Source of the DNA: Solirubrobacteraceae bacterium
GTDB lineage: Bacteria; Actinomycetota; Thermoleophilia; Solirubrobacterales; Solirubrobacteraceae
Direction: 5' to 3'
DNA: 16,416 nt
Assembly (NCBI GenBank): GCA_025935735.1
Contig: JAICUS010000058.1
Location: 1-16,416, forward strand
Shown: positions 6,393 through 16,398 of the stretch, piece by piece
Layout of the letters: every line of letters begins with the position of its first letter
Position numbering within the stretch: position 1 is the stretch's first letter
The notes under the pieces: model-generated
What the model saw: the letters and a program-made list of their open reading frames with translations, nothing else
The model's database searches: none
Told to the model about the DNA's origin: nothing
Position numbers and translations under genes: made by a program

Positions 6393-6830
6393 ATGACCGT
6401 CCGGCGCCTCGAGCACATCGGCATCGTCGTCGACGACCTCGCGGCGGCGACCGCGTTCTTCACCGCACTCGGCCTCGAAGTGGAGGGCGAGACGTCCGTC
6501 GAGGGCGATTCGGTGGACCGCATCAACGGGCTCGAGGGCGTGCGGGCGGACGTCGTGATCGTGCGGACCCCGGACGGCCACGGCAAGGTCGAGCTGGCCA
6601 AGTACCGCTCGCCCCCACACGAGGGCGACGCCACGCCGGCGCCGGCCAACGCCCCGGGCATCCGCCACATCCTGTTCGCCGTCGACGACGTCGAGGCATC
6701 GCTCGCCCGCCTGCGCGCGCACGGCGCCGAGCTGGTCGGCGAGCTGGAGAACTACGAGAACAGCTACCTGCTCTGCTACGTCCGCGGCCCGGCGGGGATC
6801 ATCGTCGAGCTGGCGCAGAAGCTCCGCTGA
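6393..6830 (+). CDS. VOC (glyoxalase/methylmalonyl-CoA epimerase-like) family protein
   Basis: A 145-residue protein of normal length for a two-module vicinal-oxygen-chelate protein. Module one begins RRLEHIGIVVDDL and module two begins APGIRHILFAVDDV. The four metal-binding positions expected of this superfamily appear to be present: H8, E67 (KVELAKY), H92 (IRHILF) and E139 (IIVELAQKL), so it is probably a metal-dependent cytoplasmic enzyme. Similarity of layout to methylmalonyl-CoA epimerase and to lactoylglutathione-lyase-like proteins is clear, but I cannot assign a substrate. The ATG start is 19 bases after the stop of the QRSAGNRAVARL gene, which suggests co-transcription. The gene ends before a 22-bp palindrome that probably terminates transcription between it and the convergent rhamnose operon. 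Confidence 0.75.
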   Translation: MTVRRLEHIGIVVDDLAAATAFFTALGLEVEGETSVEGDSVDRINGLEGVRADVVIVRTPDGHGKVELAKYRSPPHEGDATPAPANAPGIRHILFAVDDVEASLARLRAHGAELVGELENYENSYLLCYVRGPAGIIVELAQKLR

Positions 6831-6883
6831 AGCGCCATCGCCGCCCCGGAGCACGGCCGCGCACCGAACTCGAAGCACGGCCG

Positions 6884-6905
6884 GGGTGTTTCCGCGGAAA
6901 CACCC
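6884..6905. terminator. perfect 22-bp palindrome, probable bidirectional terminator
   Basis: The half-site GGGTGTTTCCG is followed directly by its exact reverse complement. As RNA it would form a 9-bp stem closed by a CGCG loop, on either strand. It lies in the 224-base gap between the convergent VOC gene and rhaEW, the expected place for a shared terminator. There is no T-run on either side, so if it terminates it does so without a classical U-tract, as is frequent in high-GC actinobacteria. It could instead be a protein-binding site or a dispersed repeat. Confidence 0.55.
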
Positions 6906-7015
6906 TTCGCCGCTCGAGGCCGAGACTGACAGCCAACTCGCCGAGTCCCGGAGCGCATGAACACAGAGGCGCACAAGGAGCCCGTGTCCAGCGGGATCCC
7001 TCCGGAGGCGACCCG

Positions 7016-7048
7016 CGCACGCCGCCCCAGCACCCGCACGCCGCCCCA
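7016..7048. repeat. 14-bp direct repeat, two copies
   Basis: CGCACGCCGCCCCA occurs at 7016-7029 and again at 7035-7048, a period of 19 bases, just beyond the stop codon of rhaEW. No hairpin or gene explains it. With only two copies in GC-rich sequence it may be chance or a remnant duplication. Confidence 0.5.
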
Positions 7049-7054
7049 CCCACC

Positions 7055-9090
7055 TCAGCGCGCGTAAGCCGCCGGCACGCCCCCGTCGACGTTCAGGAGG
7101 TTCCCGGTGGACTTCCCCGAGCGGGCGTCGGAGGCGAAGTGCATGACCGCCTGGGCGATGTCCTCGGGGAAGATGTTCACGCCCAGAGTGGTGCGCTTGC
7201 GGTAGTGCTCGTCGAGGTCGTCGGGGTCGAGGTTGTAGGCGGCGGCGCGCTCCTGGCGCCAGGAGGAGCCCCAGATCTTCGAACCCTGCAGGACCGCGTC
7301 CGGGTTGACCGTGTTGACCCGGATGCCCACCGGCCCGCCCTCCTCGGCCAGGCAGCGGGCGAGGTGCAGCTCGGCCGCCTTGGCGGAGGAGTAGGCCGCC
7401 GCGTTCTTGCCCGCCACGAGCGCGTTCTTGGAGGCCACGAAGACGATCGAGCCGCCGGTGTCCTGGGCCTTCAAGACCCGGAACGCCTCGCGGGCGACGA
7501 GGAAGTAGCCGGTGCCGAGGATCGAGTGGTTGCGGTTCCACTCGGCCAGCGTCGTCTCCTCGATCGACGCGCTCGACGCGATCCCGGCGTTGGACACCAG
7601 GATGTCGACCCCGCCGAACTGCGCGACCGCGGCGGCGAACGCCTCCGCCACCGCCTCCTCGGACGTCACGTCGCCCGCGACCGCCAGCCCGCGGTCGTCC
7701 AGCGAGGCGACCGCGTCGGCCGCGCCGTCGCCGTCGAGGTCGAAGGCCACCACGCACGCGCCCGCCGCGGCCAGCTCGTCGACGATCGCCCGGCCGATGC
7801 CGCCGGCCGCGCCCGTGACCAGCGCCACCTTGCCCTGCAGCTCACCCGGCGGCGGCGCCTGGGCGAGCTTGTAGAGCTCCAGCGGCCAGTACTCGATGGC
7901 GAAGCTCTCCCCCGCGTCGAGCGACACGAACTCGCCCAGCGCCTCCGCCCCGGCCATCACCTCGATCGCCCGGTGGTAGAGGTCGCGCGAGACCTTCGAC
8001 GCCTTGGTGGTCGCGCCGGCGGCGATCATGCCCATGCCCTCGACGAGCACGATCCGGGGGTCGGGGTCGCCTTGCGGCGTCGACGAGTCCGCGAACTGCT
8101 CCCAGTACGCGCGGTAGTCGGCGCGGTAGGCCTCGGCCAGCTCGGCGATCCGCTCCGGCCGCGCGTCCTCGCGCGAGACCCACAGAGGCAGCCGCTTGGT
8201 GTGCACGAGGTGGTCCGGGCAGGGCGCGCCGACGGTCACCAGCCGCGGCGCCTGCTCGGAGCAGACGAACTGCATCACGCGGTCCGACGTGTCGACGGTC
8301 AGCAGCTTGGAGCGCTCGGAAGACACCGCGCCGCGGATCGCCGGCAGCAGACCCTGGAGCGAGCCCGCCGCGTCGATCCGGCGGCCGCCGAAGCGCTCCG
8401 TGTCGCCGGTGCGCTCATTGACGAACGCCACCGCGCGGTTGATGACCTCGATCGTGCGCCGGTAGGCCTCCTCGGCCGTGTCGCCCCACACGATCAGCCC
8501 GTGCTTGGCCAGCACGACGAGCTTGAGCCGCGGGTTCTCGCGCACCGCGGTGGCCACCTGCTTGGACAGCGTGAAGCCCGGGCGGATGTAGGGGATCCAG
8601 GCGGCCTCGTCGCCGAAGCACTCGCGCACCAGCGCCTCGCCGTCCGCGGTGCCCGCCAGCACGTTGATCCCGTCCGGGTGCGTGTGGTGCACGTGCGGCG
8701 CACCGACGAACGCGTGCAGCAGCGTCTCGATCGACGCGCGCGGCATCCGCGGGTCGAGCTGGCAGCGCGCGAGGTGGGCGACCATGTCCTCGTCGGACAT
8801 CTCGTCGCGCTCGATCAGCGGCAGCACTTCATCCAGCTTGAGCCCCGTGAAGTGCTCAGGACCCATGGTCGCGAGGTCGGAGCCCGACCCCTTGACCCAC
8901 ATGACGTTCACCTCGCGGCCCGTGTGGTCGGTCGCGACACCCTTCGCCGACGTGTTGCCGCCGCCGAAGTTCGACACGGCGCGGTTGGCGCCCAGCAGGT
9001 GGGAGGCCAGCACGAGCTGATCCAGCGTGTCCTCCGGCACCTCGGAAGGCCACAGATCCTCCACGTGGTCGACGATTCCGACGACGGTGC

Positions 9091-9094
<4 letters not shown>
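7055..9094 (-). CDS. rhaEW: bifunctional rhamnulose-1-phosphate aldolase / short-chain dehydrogenase (RhaD-type fusion)
   Basis: A 679-residue two-domain cytoplasmic enzyme and the last gene of the operon. The N-terminal class II aldolase domain (about 20-410) has GNTSAKG (46-52), the metal-binding HHTHPDG (136-142) and AKHGLIVWG (196-204); family knowledge says it splits L-rhamnulose-1-phosphate into DHAP and L-lactaldehyde. The C-terminal short-chain dehydrogenase domain (about 420-679) has the nucleotide-binding TGAAGGIG (427-434), NAG (502-504) and the catalytic set S555, Y568 and K572 (YSSAK), and is thought to oxidise the lactaldehyde to lactate with NAD. The length and order match the known fusion. 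The long open frame continues upstream, but ATG 9094 is chosen because it overlaps the rhaI stop (ATGA) and has AGGAG a few bases ahead. Both active sites look intact. Confidence 0.92.
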
Positions 9095-10229
<1,135 letters not shown>

Positions 10230-10233
<4 letters not shown>

Positions 10234-11588
10234 AGTGAGATCTCCTCCCGCGAGGGCTCGTAGTGGACGGGCTCGACCGAGGCGGCCGACACCGCGCGCA
10301 TGTCCGCGAACGACCCCAGCTCGCCCGCCGCCCGCGCCTGCACGAGCACGTTGCCCAGCGCCGTGGCCTCGACCGGCCCGGCGAGCACCTCGCGGCCGGT
10401 CACGTCGGCGGTCAGCCGGCACAGCAGCTCGTTGCGCGCGCCGCCGCCGATCACGTGGATCGTGCGCACGTCGCGCCCGGAGCAGGCCTCCAGCCGCTCG
10501 AGCACCTGCTTGTACTTCAGGGCCAGCGAGACGTAGATCGTGCGCACGGTCTCGCCCCGGCTCATCTCCCGCCGGCCGCAGGCCCGCGCGATCAGCGCCG
10601 GCATGTCGCCGCCGCGCAGGAAGCGCTCGTCGTCGGGGTCGAAGGTCGGCACCTCGCCCGTGCACTCGGCGGCCGCGCGGTGCAGCTCGGCGAACTCGGC
10701 GTCCCACACGCGCGCGCACTCCTGCTCGAGCCACAGCCCCATGACGTTCTTCAAAAGCCGGGTCGTCCCGTCGACGCCGCGCTCGTTGGTCAGCTCCTGG
10801 TCGCTGAACACCGGCGCGGGCAGCTCGAGGCCGAGCAGCGACCAGGTGCCGGACGACAGGATCGCCGCGTGCTCGTCGCGCACCGGCGTGGCCGCGAACG
10901 CGGACGCGGTGTCGTGCGAGGCCACCGTGTAGACCGGCGCGTCGACGTCGTGGCGCGCCAGCACCGGGCCGAGCTGCGTGCCCGGCTCCACCAGCTCCCC
11001 GAACGGCCGCGTCGGCAGGCCGAGGCGGGCGATCAGCGCGTGCGCCCACTCGCCCGTGCGCGCGTCGAGCAGCGCCGTGGTGGACGCGTTGGTGCGCTCG
11101 TTGGCCAGCTCCCCGCTCAGCCAGTAGGCCAGCAGGTCGGGCACGAGCGCGATCGCCTGCGCCTCGGCCAGCGCGATGGACCCCTCGTCGGCCATCAGCT
11201 GGAAGACCGTGTTGATCGGCATCGTCTGGATGCCGGTGACCGCGTAGCACTCCTCGCGCGGCACGCGCGCGTAGGCGCGCTCGACCATCCCCTCGGTGCG
11301 CTCGTCGCGGTAGTGGAACGGCAGCCCGAGCACGCGCCCGTGGCCGTCCAGCAGCGCGTAGTCGACGCCCCAGGTGTCGACGCCGACGCCGGCGAACGAG
11401 CGCCCGCGCAGCGCCTCCAGCGCCTCGGTGAACAGGTGCAGGAGGTTCCACCGCAACCCGTCCGGCAGGCAGACCGGCCGGTTCGGGAAGCGGTGGAGCT
11501 CCTGCAGCCGCACGCGCCCGGCGTCCAGCCGGCCGGCGACCACGCGGCCGCTGGACGCACCCAGGTCGATGGCGGCGAACTCAGTCAA
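10230..11588 (-). CDS. rhaB: L-rhamnulokinase
   Basis: A 452-residue FGGY-family sugar kinase that phosphorylates L-rhamnulose to rhamnulose-1-phosphate with ATP. The N-terminal phosphate-binding strand [13 protein letters not shown] (5-17) is followed by RFPNRPV and LRWNLLHLF (45-53), typical of rhamnulokinases. [12 protein letters not shown] (69-80) and SHDTASA (224-230, with D226 as likely catalytic base) form the sugar site, and HVIGGGARN (378-386) and EATALGNVL (407-415) form the C-terminal ATP-binding part. Its length is slightly below the family's usual 470-490. The start is TTG at 11588, six bases after the rhaS stop; only a weak ribosome site is seen, so its yield may depend on translation of rhaS. 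The stop overlaps the rhaI start. Confidence 0.92.
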
Positions 11589-11594
11589 CCCGGC

Positions 11595-12650
11595 CTAGAA
11601 GTTGAACTGGTCGATGTTGGCCTTGTTGAACACCGTCGGCGGGCCGAGCAGCACGGTGCTCTGGGCGCCGATCTGCTTGGTGCCCATGTCGCCGGCGTCG
11701 AAGGACTCGCCCGGCTTGCCGTCGATCTTCCCGGACGCCAGCGCCGCGGCGGCGTAGCCCGCGAGCTCGCCCAGCTTGCCCGGGTCCCACAGCTCGAACG
11801 CCTGCACCGTGCCGTCCTTGACGAACTTGCGCATCTGGTTCGGCGTGCCCAGGCCGGTCAGCTGGACCTTGCCCTTGTACTTGGAGCTGCTCAGGTAGCG
11901 GGCGGCCGCGGCGATGCCCACCGTGGTCGGGCTGATGATCCCCTTGAGGTCCGGATAGGCCTGCAGCAGGCCCTGCGTCTCCTGGAAGGACTTCTGGTCG
12001 TCGTCGTTGCCGTAGGCGATCTTGACCAGCTTCATGCCCTTGTACTTGGGCTTGGAGAGCTCGTCCTTCATGAACTTGATCCAGGTGTTCTGGTTGGTGG
12101 CGTTCGGCGTGGCGGACAGGATCGCGATCTGGCCCTTGTAGCCCAGCTGCTTGCCCAGCAGCTGCACCTCGGAGCGGCCCAGGTCCTCGCTGTTGGCCTG
12201 GTTGATGAACAGGTTGCGGCCCTGCGGCGCGGTGTCCGAGTCGTAGGTGACGACCTTGATCCCCGCGCTCATCGCCTTCTGCAGCGCCGGCACCACCGCG
12301 TTCGGATCATTGGCGGAGATGGCGATCGCCGACACCTTCTGCGTGGTCAGCGTGTTGATGTAGCTCACCTGCGAGGACGCGGTCGCGTCCGACGGGCCGA
12401 CCCGCTTGAACGTGTCCCCGAGCCCCTCGACGGCCTTCTTGCCGCCGTTGTCGGACACCGTGAAGTACGGGTTGTTGACCTGCTTGGGCAGGAACGCGAT
12501 CGTCAGCTTCCCGCTGGAGTTCTTCGGCGCGGACTTCGTCGACGAGCTGCTCGACGAGTTGGAGCTGTTCTCCGTGCTGTTCTTGGTCGAGCCGCACGCG
12601 GCGACCGCCAGCGCCAGCACCGGCACCAGCGCGAACTTCGAGATGGACAT
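11595..12650 (-). CDS. rhaS: rhamnose ABC transporter, substrate-binding lipoprotein
   Basis: A 351-residue solute-binding protein of the sugar-binding Peripla_BP_4 type, which captures rhamnose outside the membrane and delivers it to RhaP/RhaQ. The signal peptide ends in a lipobox VAAC (16-19), so C19 is expected to be lipidated and the protein anchored to the membrane. A Ser/Asn/Thr-rich linker (20-46) precedes the two-lobed domain starting KLTIAFLPKQVNNPYF (48-63). YDSDTAPQGR and LSATPNATNQNTW are loops of the kind that line the sugar pocket. ATG 12650 is preceded by GAGGAGGG (plus-strand bases 12652-12659), a strong ribosome site lying in the 8-base gap after rhaQ. A stronger ribosome site than its neighbours have fits the need for excess binding protein. 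Confidence 0.9.
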   Translation of the reverse strand: MSISKFALVPVLALAVAACGSTKNSTENSSNSSSSSSTKSAPKNSSGKLTIAFLPKQVNNPYFTVSDNGGKKAVEGLGDTFKRVGPSDATASSQVSYINTLTTQKVSAIAISANDPNAVVPALQKAMSAGIKVVTYDSDTAPQGRNLFINQANSEDLGRSEVQLLGKQLGYKGQIAILSATPNATNQNTWIKFMKDELSKPKYKGMKLVKIAYGNDDDQKSFQETQGLLQAYPDLKGIISPTTVGIAAAARYLSSSKYKGKVQLTGLGTPNQMRKFVKDGTVQAFELWDPGKLGELAGYAAAALASGKIDGKPGESFDAGDMGTKQIGAQSTVLLGPPTVFNKANIDQFNF

Positions 12651-12658
12651 GTCCCTCC

Positions 12659-13663
12659 TCACAGGGATGTTGATGGGGTGGTGGTGGGGGTCGCCGTGTG
12701 GCGGCCGCGGGCCAGTGCCTCGCGGACCCGGGCCGTGGCGCTCGGCCCGAGCACGGAGAGCAGCAGCAGGCCGCCGGTGACGACGGTCAGCGCGTCCGAG
12801 GACACGTTGTTGAGGGTCAGCGCGTTGCGCAGCGTGCCCAGCAGGAACACCGCGACGATGACTGCCCAGAGGTTGCCGCGGCCGCCGAAGATCGACACGC
12901 CGCCGAGCAGCACGCAGGCCACGACCGACAGCTCGAGCCCGGTGCCGTTGTCGCCGCGGGCGGACCCGAAGCGGAACGTGTAGACGAAGCCGGCGATCGC
13001 CGAGACGACGCCGGCGGCCACGAAGAGCCAGAACTTGATGCGCTTCACGCGCAGGCCGGCGAAGCGCGCGGCCTCCTCGTTGGCGCCGACGGCGAAGATC
13101 GAGCGCCCGACCGCGGTGCGGTGCAGCGCCACGCCGAAGATCACCGCGAGGACGATGAACAGGATCGTCGGGTTCGGGATCTGCGTCCCGGCGAACGACC
13201 CCTGGCCGAAGTTGAGGTAGTTGGACGGGAACTCGGTGACCGCCTGGTCGCCCAGCACGACGAACGCCAGGCCGCGGTAGAGGCCGAGCGTGCCGATGGT
13301 CACCGCCAGCGACGGCAGCCCGAGCCGGGTGACCAGGAAGCCGTTGACCGCCCCGAGCAGCCCGCCGACCACGAGCAGCACGGGGATGATCGCCTCCATC
13401 GGCCAGTTGTGGTTCCACAGGTAACCGAGCAGGGCGCTCGTCAGGCCGAGCATGGAGGCGACCGACAGGTCGATCTCGGCCGCGACGATCACCAGCGTCA
13501 TCGGCAGCGCGATCAGCGCGATCTCGGCGACGTCGGAGAGAATCGAGTTGAGGTTCTGGCCGCTGACGAACCCGTCGGCGCTGGCCGCGCCATAGAGGAT
13601 CGAGGCGATCAGCAGGAGCACGGTGACCGTCTCCCAGCGCCCGAAGCGCTTCAGGTCAGGCAC
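12659..13663 (-). CDS. rhaQ: rhamnose ABC transporter, permease subunit 2
   Basis: A 334-residue CUT2-class (RbsC/XylH-like) inner-membrane permease with about eight to ten helices. Hallmarks are AAEIDLSVAS (61-70), GLPSLAVTIGTLGLYRG (115-131) and the cytoplasmic loop AVGANEEAARFAGLRV (191-206), which contacts the ATPase. VLLGGVSIFGGRG (251-263) is also typical. The C-terminal tail is Thr/Pro-rich (TPTTTPSTSL). It pairs with the second permease RhaP to form a heterodimeric channel. The GTG start at 13663 gives an 8-base overlap with the rhaP stop. The two permeases are assigned P and Q from gene order in rhizobial rhaSTPQ operons; sequence alone does not separate them firmly. Confidence 0.88.
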   Translation of the reverse strand: MPDLKRFGRWETVTVLLLIASILYGAASADGFVSGQNLNSILSDVAEIALIALPMTLVIVAAEIDLSVASMLGLTSALLGYLWNHNWPMEAIIPVLLVVGGLLGAVNGFLVTRLGLPSLAVTIGTLGLYRGLAFVVLGDQAVTEFPSNYLNFGQGSFAGTQIPNPTILFIVLAVIFGVALHRTAVGRSIFAVGANEEAARFAGLRVKRIKFWLFVAAGVVSAIAGFVYTFRFGSARGDNGTGLELSVVACVLLGGVSIFGGRGNLWAVIVAVFLLGTLRNALTLNNVSSDALTVVTGGLLLLSVLGPSATARVREALARGRHTATPTTTPSTSL

Positions 13664-14705
13664 GGTGTCCGCTCCGCTTGCGCAGCACGGCGGCGACGCG
13701 CAGCGCCAGCAGCCGGTCGAGTCCGATGGCGACGAGCAGCAGGAAGCCGTCGATCGCCTGCTCCCAGAACTGGTTGACCTTGAGGATCACCAGCGCGGAG
13801 CCGATGCAGGCCAGCAGCAGCGCGCCCAGCGCCGCGCCGTACACGCTGCCCGAGCCGCCGAAGATGGCCACGCCGCCGACCACCACGGCCGCCACCCCGG
13901 CGAGCAGCTGGTCGCCGTTGCCGGCGTTGGCGTCCAGCGTGCCGAAGCGGGCGGCGTAGAGCACGCCGGCCAGGCCCGCGAGCGCGCCGCTGACCACGAA
14001 CGCGCCCAGGACGCGGCGGGTGACCCGGATGCCGGCGAGCGTCGCCGCGTCCGGGTTCGAGCCGATCGCGTAGAGCTCGCGGCCCATGCGCGAGCTGCGC
14101 ATCACCGCGCCGACGACGAGCATCACCACCACCGTGATCAGCGCCAGCAACGGGATGCCCAGCACGGTGTCGCCGCCCAGCTTGAGGAAGCCGTCGGGCA
14201 TCTGGTCGGCGTTGATCTGCCGTCCCTTGGCCCACAGGAAGTCGATCCCGCGGATCACGTAGAGCGTGCCCAGCGTGATCACCAGCGAGGGCACGCGCGC
14301 GAGCGCGACCATCGCGCCGTTGACCAGGCCGAACAGCGCGCCGAACAGGATGCCGGCGACGAAGGCGATCGGGATGGCCACGTGGTGGTCGGCGAACAGC
14401 ACGCCGGTGAGGAACGCGCTGATGCCCAGCACCGAGGCGATGGACAGGTCGATGTGGCGGGCCACGACCACGACCGTCTCCCCCACCGCCAGCAGCGCGA
14501 TGATCGAGACGTTGAGCAGGACGTCGCGGACGTTCTGGCTGTTGAGGAAGCGCGGGTTGGCCAGCGTCGTGCCGAGCACGAGCAGGACCAGCACGCCGAG
14601 CAGGCTCAGCTCGCGCGCGCGGATGATCTTGTCGACGATCTGCCGGCCCTCGCGCTGGGACTCCAGCGCGGCGGTGGCGGGCGCGCCGGTCGTCTGCGCG
14701 CTCAT
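13656..14705 (-). CDS. rhaP: rhamnose ABC transporter, permease subunit 1
   Basis: A 349-residue CUT2-class sugar permease. An N-terminal cytoplasmic stretch (1-32) precedes the first helix ([18 protein letters not shown]). Family features include [11 protein letters not shown] (81-91), [18 protein letters not shown] (136-153), the ATPase-contact loop [17 protein letters not shown] (212-228) and [17 protein letters not shown] (274-290). The start is ATG 14705, overlapping the rhaT stop by four bases (ATGA); the longer open frame upstream runs antiparallel to nothing useful and lies inside rhaT. It forms the membrane channel with RhaQ. The two permeases share the same loops but differ clearly in sequence, so they come from an old duplication rather than a recent one. 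Confidence 0.88.
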   Translation of the reverse strand: MSAQTTGAPATAALESQREGRQIVDKIIRARELSLLGVLVLLVLGTTLANPRFLNSQNVRDVLLNVSIIALLAVGETVVVVARHIDLSIASVLGISAFLTGVLFADHHVAIPIAFVAGILFGALFGLVNGAMVALARVPSLVITLGTLYVIRGIDFLWAKGRQINADQMPDGFLKLGGDTVLGIPLLALITVVVMLVVGAVMRSSRMGRELYAIGSNPDAATLAGIRVTRRVLGAFVVSGALAGLAGVLYAARFGTLDANAGNGDQLLAGVAAVVVGGVAIFGGSGSVYGAALGALLLACIGSALVILKVNQFWEQAIDGFLLLVAIGLDRLLALRVAAVLRKRSGHRA

Positions 14706-16249
14706 GCGGCGGTGACCGCCTGCCCGGTCGCGGCGCGGACCACGGACTCCTCGTCGGCGTCGGCGCGGGCGATCTCCTGCACGAGCCGGCCCTCGCGCAT
14801 GACCAGCACGCGGTCGGCCATCCCGAGCACCTCGGGCAGCTCGGAGGAGATCATCAGCACGGCGAGGCCCTGGCCGGCGAGCTCGGACATCAGCCGATGC
14901 ACCTCGGCCTTTGTGCCCACGTCGATGCCGCGGGTCGGCTCGTCGATGATCAGCACCTTCGGGCTCGTGGCCAGCCACTTGCCCAGCACGACCTTCTGCT
15001 GGTTGCCGCCGGACAGGAAGCCCACGGGATCGGTGAGGCTGTGGAACCTCAGCTGCAGCTTCGTCGCCCAGTCGCGCGCGTTGCGGGCCTCGGCGCCGCG
15101 GCCGATGATCCCGAGCGCGCCGCTGAGCGCCTGCAGGCGCGTGAGGCCCAGGTTGCGCTCGATCGAGAGCTCCATCACGAGGCCCTGCTGGCGCCGGTCC
15201 TCGGGGACGAGACCGACGCCGGCGCGCATCGCCTGGGCGGGCGAGCCGGCCTTGAGCTTGACCCCGTCCACCTCGACGTGGCCGCCGTCGGGCCGGTCGA
15301 TGCCGAAGATCGCCCGCGCGACCTCGCTGCGGCCGGCGCCCACGAGCCCGGCCAGCGCGACGATCTCGCCGCGGCGGACCTCGAAGCTGACGTCGGTGAA
15401 CACGCCCTCGCGGGTCAGCCGGTGGACCTGCAGGATGGGCGCGCCGATCTCCGCCTGCTGCTTGGGGTAGAGCTGGGAGAGCTCGCGGCCGACCATGCGC
15501 CGCACGAGCTCGTCGGTGGTCAGCCCGGCCACCTCGCCGTCATGGGTGACCTCGCCGTCGCGCATCACGGTCACCGTGTCGCAGATGGCGAAGATCTCCT
15601 CGAGGCGGTGGGAGATGAACAGCACCGCGGCGCCGCGCTGGCGCAGCGTGCGCACGACGCCGAACAGCCGGTCGACCTCGTGGCCGGAGAGCGCGGCCGT
15701 CGGCTCGTCCATGATCAGCACGCGCGCGTCGAAGCTCAGCGCCTTGGCGATCTCCACGATCTGCTGGTCGGCGATCGACAGGCCGCGCACCGGCTGCTCG
15801 GGGTCGAGCCTGACGCCGAGGCGGTCCATCAGCTCCTGCACGCCGCGGTGGAGCGCCTTGCGGTCGATCCGGCGCAGCGCGCCGAGCGGGTGGCGGCCCA
15901 TCATCACGTTCTCCGCCACCGAGAGGTCGGGGAACAGCGTCGGCTCCTGGTAGATCACCGCCACGCCCGCGTCGCGCGCGTCCGCGGGCCCGTGGAACGT
16001 CACCGGCGCGCCGTCGACCAGCACCTCGCCGTCATCCGGGCGCTGGACGCCGGCCAGCATGCGCACGATCGTCGACTTGCCGGCGCCGTTCTCGCCGGCC
16101 AGCGCGCGGACCTCACCCGCGCTGAGCGCGATCGACACGTCCCGGGCGGCCCGCACCGCGCCATAGGACTTCGATGCACGGCTCAGCGCGATGATCGGCG
16201 CAGCGTCCGCCGCGGCTGTCGCTGGCTGATTGATTTCTCTCTCCTCCAC
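14702..16249 (-). CDS. rhaT: rhamnose ABC transporter, tandem ATPase subunit
   Basis: A CUT2-class ATPase with two nucleotide-binding domains, 515 residues from GTG 16249. Domain one has Walker [10 protein letters not shown] (52-60), Q-loop YQEPT (100-104), a modified signature LSIADQQ (157-163), Walker B VLIMDEP (177-183) and H-loop SHR (213-215). Domain two has the degenerate Walker [10 protein letters not shown] (301-309) usual in this class, a normal signature LSGGNQQ (412-418) and Walker B VLIIDEP (432-438). Only domain one probably hydrolyses ATP fully. The start is uncertain: GTG 16249 sits just upstream of a strong ribosome site, whereas the best-spaced in-frame codon after that site is ATC 16234, which is non-standard. 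The frame also extends to 16390, but that lies upstream of the promoter. First gene of the operon. Confidence 0.9.
   Translation of the reverse strand: MEEREINQPATAAADAAPIIALSRASKSYGAVRAARDVSIALSAGEVRALAGENGAGKSTIVRMLAGVQRPDDGEVLVDGAPVTFHGPADARDAGVAVIYQEPTLFPDLSVAENVMMGRHPLGALRRIDRKALHRGVQELMDRLGVRLDPEQPVRGLSIADQQIVEIAKALSFDARVLIMDEPTAALSGHEVDRLFGVVRTLRQRGAAVLFISHRLEEIFAICDTVTVMRDGEVTHDGEVAGLTTDELVRRMVGRELSQLYPKQQAEIGAPILQVHRLTREGVFTDVSFEVRRGEIVALAGLVGAGRSEVARAIFGIDRPDGGHVEVDGVKLKAGSPAQAMRAGVGLVPEDRRQQGLVMELSIERNLGLTRLQALSGALGIIGRGAEARNARDWATKLQLRFHSLTDPVGFLSGGNQQKVVLGKWLATSPKVLIIDEPTRGIDVGTKAEVHRLMSELAGQGLAVLMISSELPEVLGMADRVLVMREGRLVQEIARADADEESVVRAATGQAVTAA
16238..16248 (-). promoter_or_regulatory. 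strong purine-rich ribosome-binding site at the rhaT start
   Basis: On the minus strand the bases read GGAGGAGAGAG, immediately after the GTG at 16249-16247 and three bases before the ATC codon at 16234. Its position suggests initiation downstream of it, at ATC 16234, rather than at the GTG. This feature is what makes the rhaT start ambiguous. Confidence 0.5.
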
Positions 16250-16266
16250 CTCGAAACGACAGTATC

Positions 16267-16282
16267 CGATCAAAACAGATCG
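16267..16282. promoter_or_regulatory. candidate operator dyad CGATC-N6-GATCG
   Basis: CGATC at 16267-16271 and GATCG at 16278-16282 are exact inverted repeats around AAAACA. The dyad overlaps the -10 and part of the spacer of the rhaT promoter, a position where a bound repressor would block transcription. A rhamnose-responsive repressor is expected by analogy with similar operons, but its family is unknown. Five-base arms are short, so chance is possible. Confidence 0.4.
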
Positions 16283-16297
16283 CTCACAAAGTGTCAA
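16269..16297 (-). promoter_or_regulatory. sigma-70-type promoter of the rhamnose operon
   Basis: On the minus strand TTGACA (plus-strand 16292-16297, a perfect -35) is separated by 17 bases from TTTGAT (16269-16274, four of six matches to TATAAT). The transcript would begin near 16261-16263, giving a leader of about 12 bases to GTG 16249 or 27 bases to ATC 16234. The stretch is clearly more AT-rich than the rest of the window. Confidence 0.6.
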
Positions 16298-16398
16298 GCC
16301 CCACCATGAGCGCACGCGTGTACCCCGACGCGCCGGGCCGTCGGTGCTGGGGCCAGGCGACAGCAGAAGCCGGCCGGGAGCACACTTCACGGGGAGCG

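Noticed and set aside
4148..6670. 840-residue open frame on the minus strand
   Set aside because: It runs across the complement of three better-supported genes, has no domain, and its composition is that of a GC-rich shadow frame.
5333..6830. Toxin and immunity pair made of the QRSAGNRAVARL protein and the VOC protein
   Set aside because: Spacing would allow it, but the VOC protein keeps all four metal ligands and looks like an enzyme; nothing indicates immunity.
6957..7067. 36-codon plus-strand frame starting at ATG 6957 in the convergent spacer
   Set aside because: Pro/Arg/Thr-rich with no hydrophobic core, overlaps the end of rhaEW, and most of it is the 14-bp direct repeat; GGAG before the ATG is probably chance.
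10263..12983. 906-residue open frame on the plus strand, antisense to rhaB, rhaS and rhaQ
   Set aside because: The translation is a low-complexity His/Arg/Val/Gln mix expected from the complement of GC-rich coding DNA; the minus-strand genes are certain.
13623..15470. 615-residue open frame on the plus strand, antisense to rhaP and rhaT
   Set aside because: Same reason: no recognisable domain and full overlap with well-supported transporter genes.
16250..16390. Longer N-terminus for RhaT reaching to 16390
   Set aside because: The extra codons cover the probable promoter and operator, and the added residues are not typical of ABC ATPases.
16306..16398. ATG 16306 as the start of the divergent gene
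   Set aside because: No ribosome site ahead of it and the residues up to 16398 look like untranslated leader; ATG 16399 or GTG 16405 follows GGGGAG.
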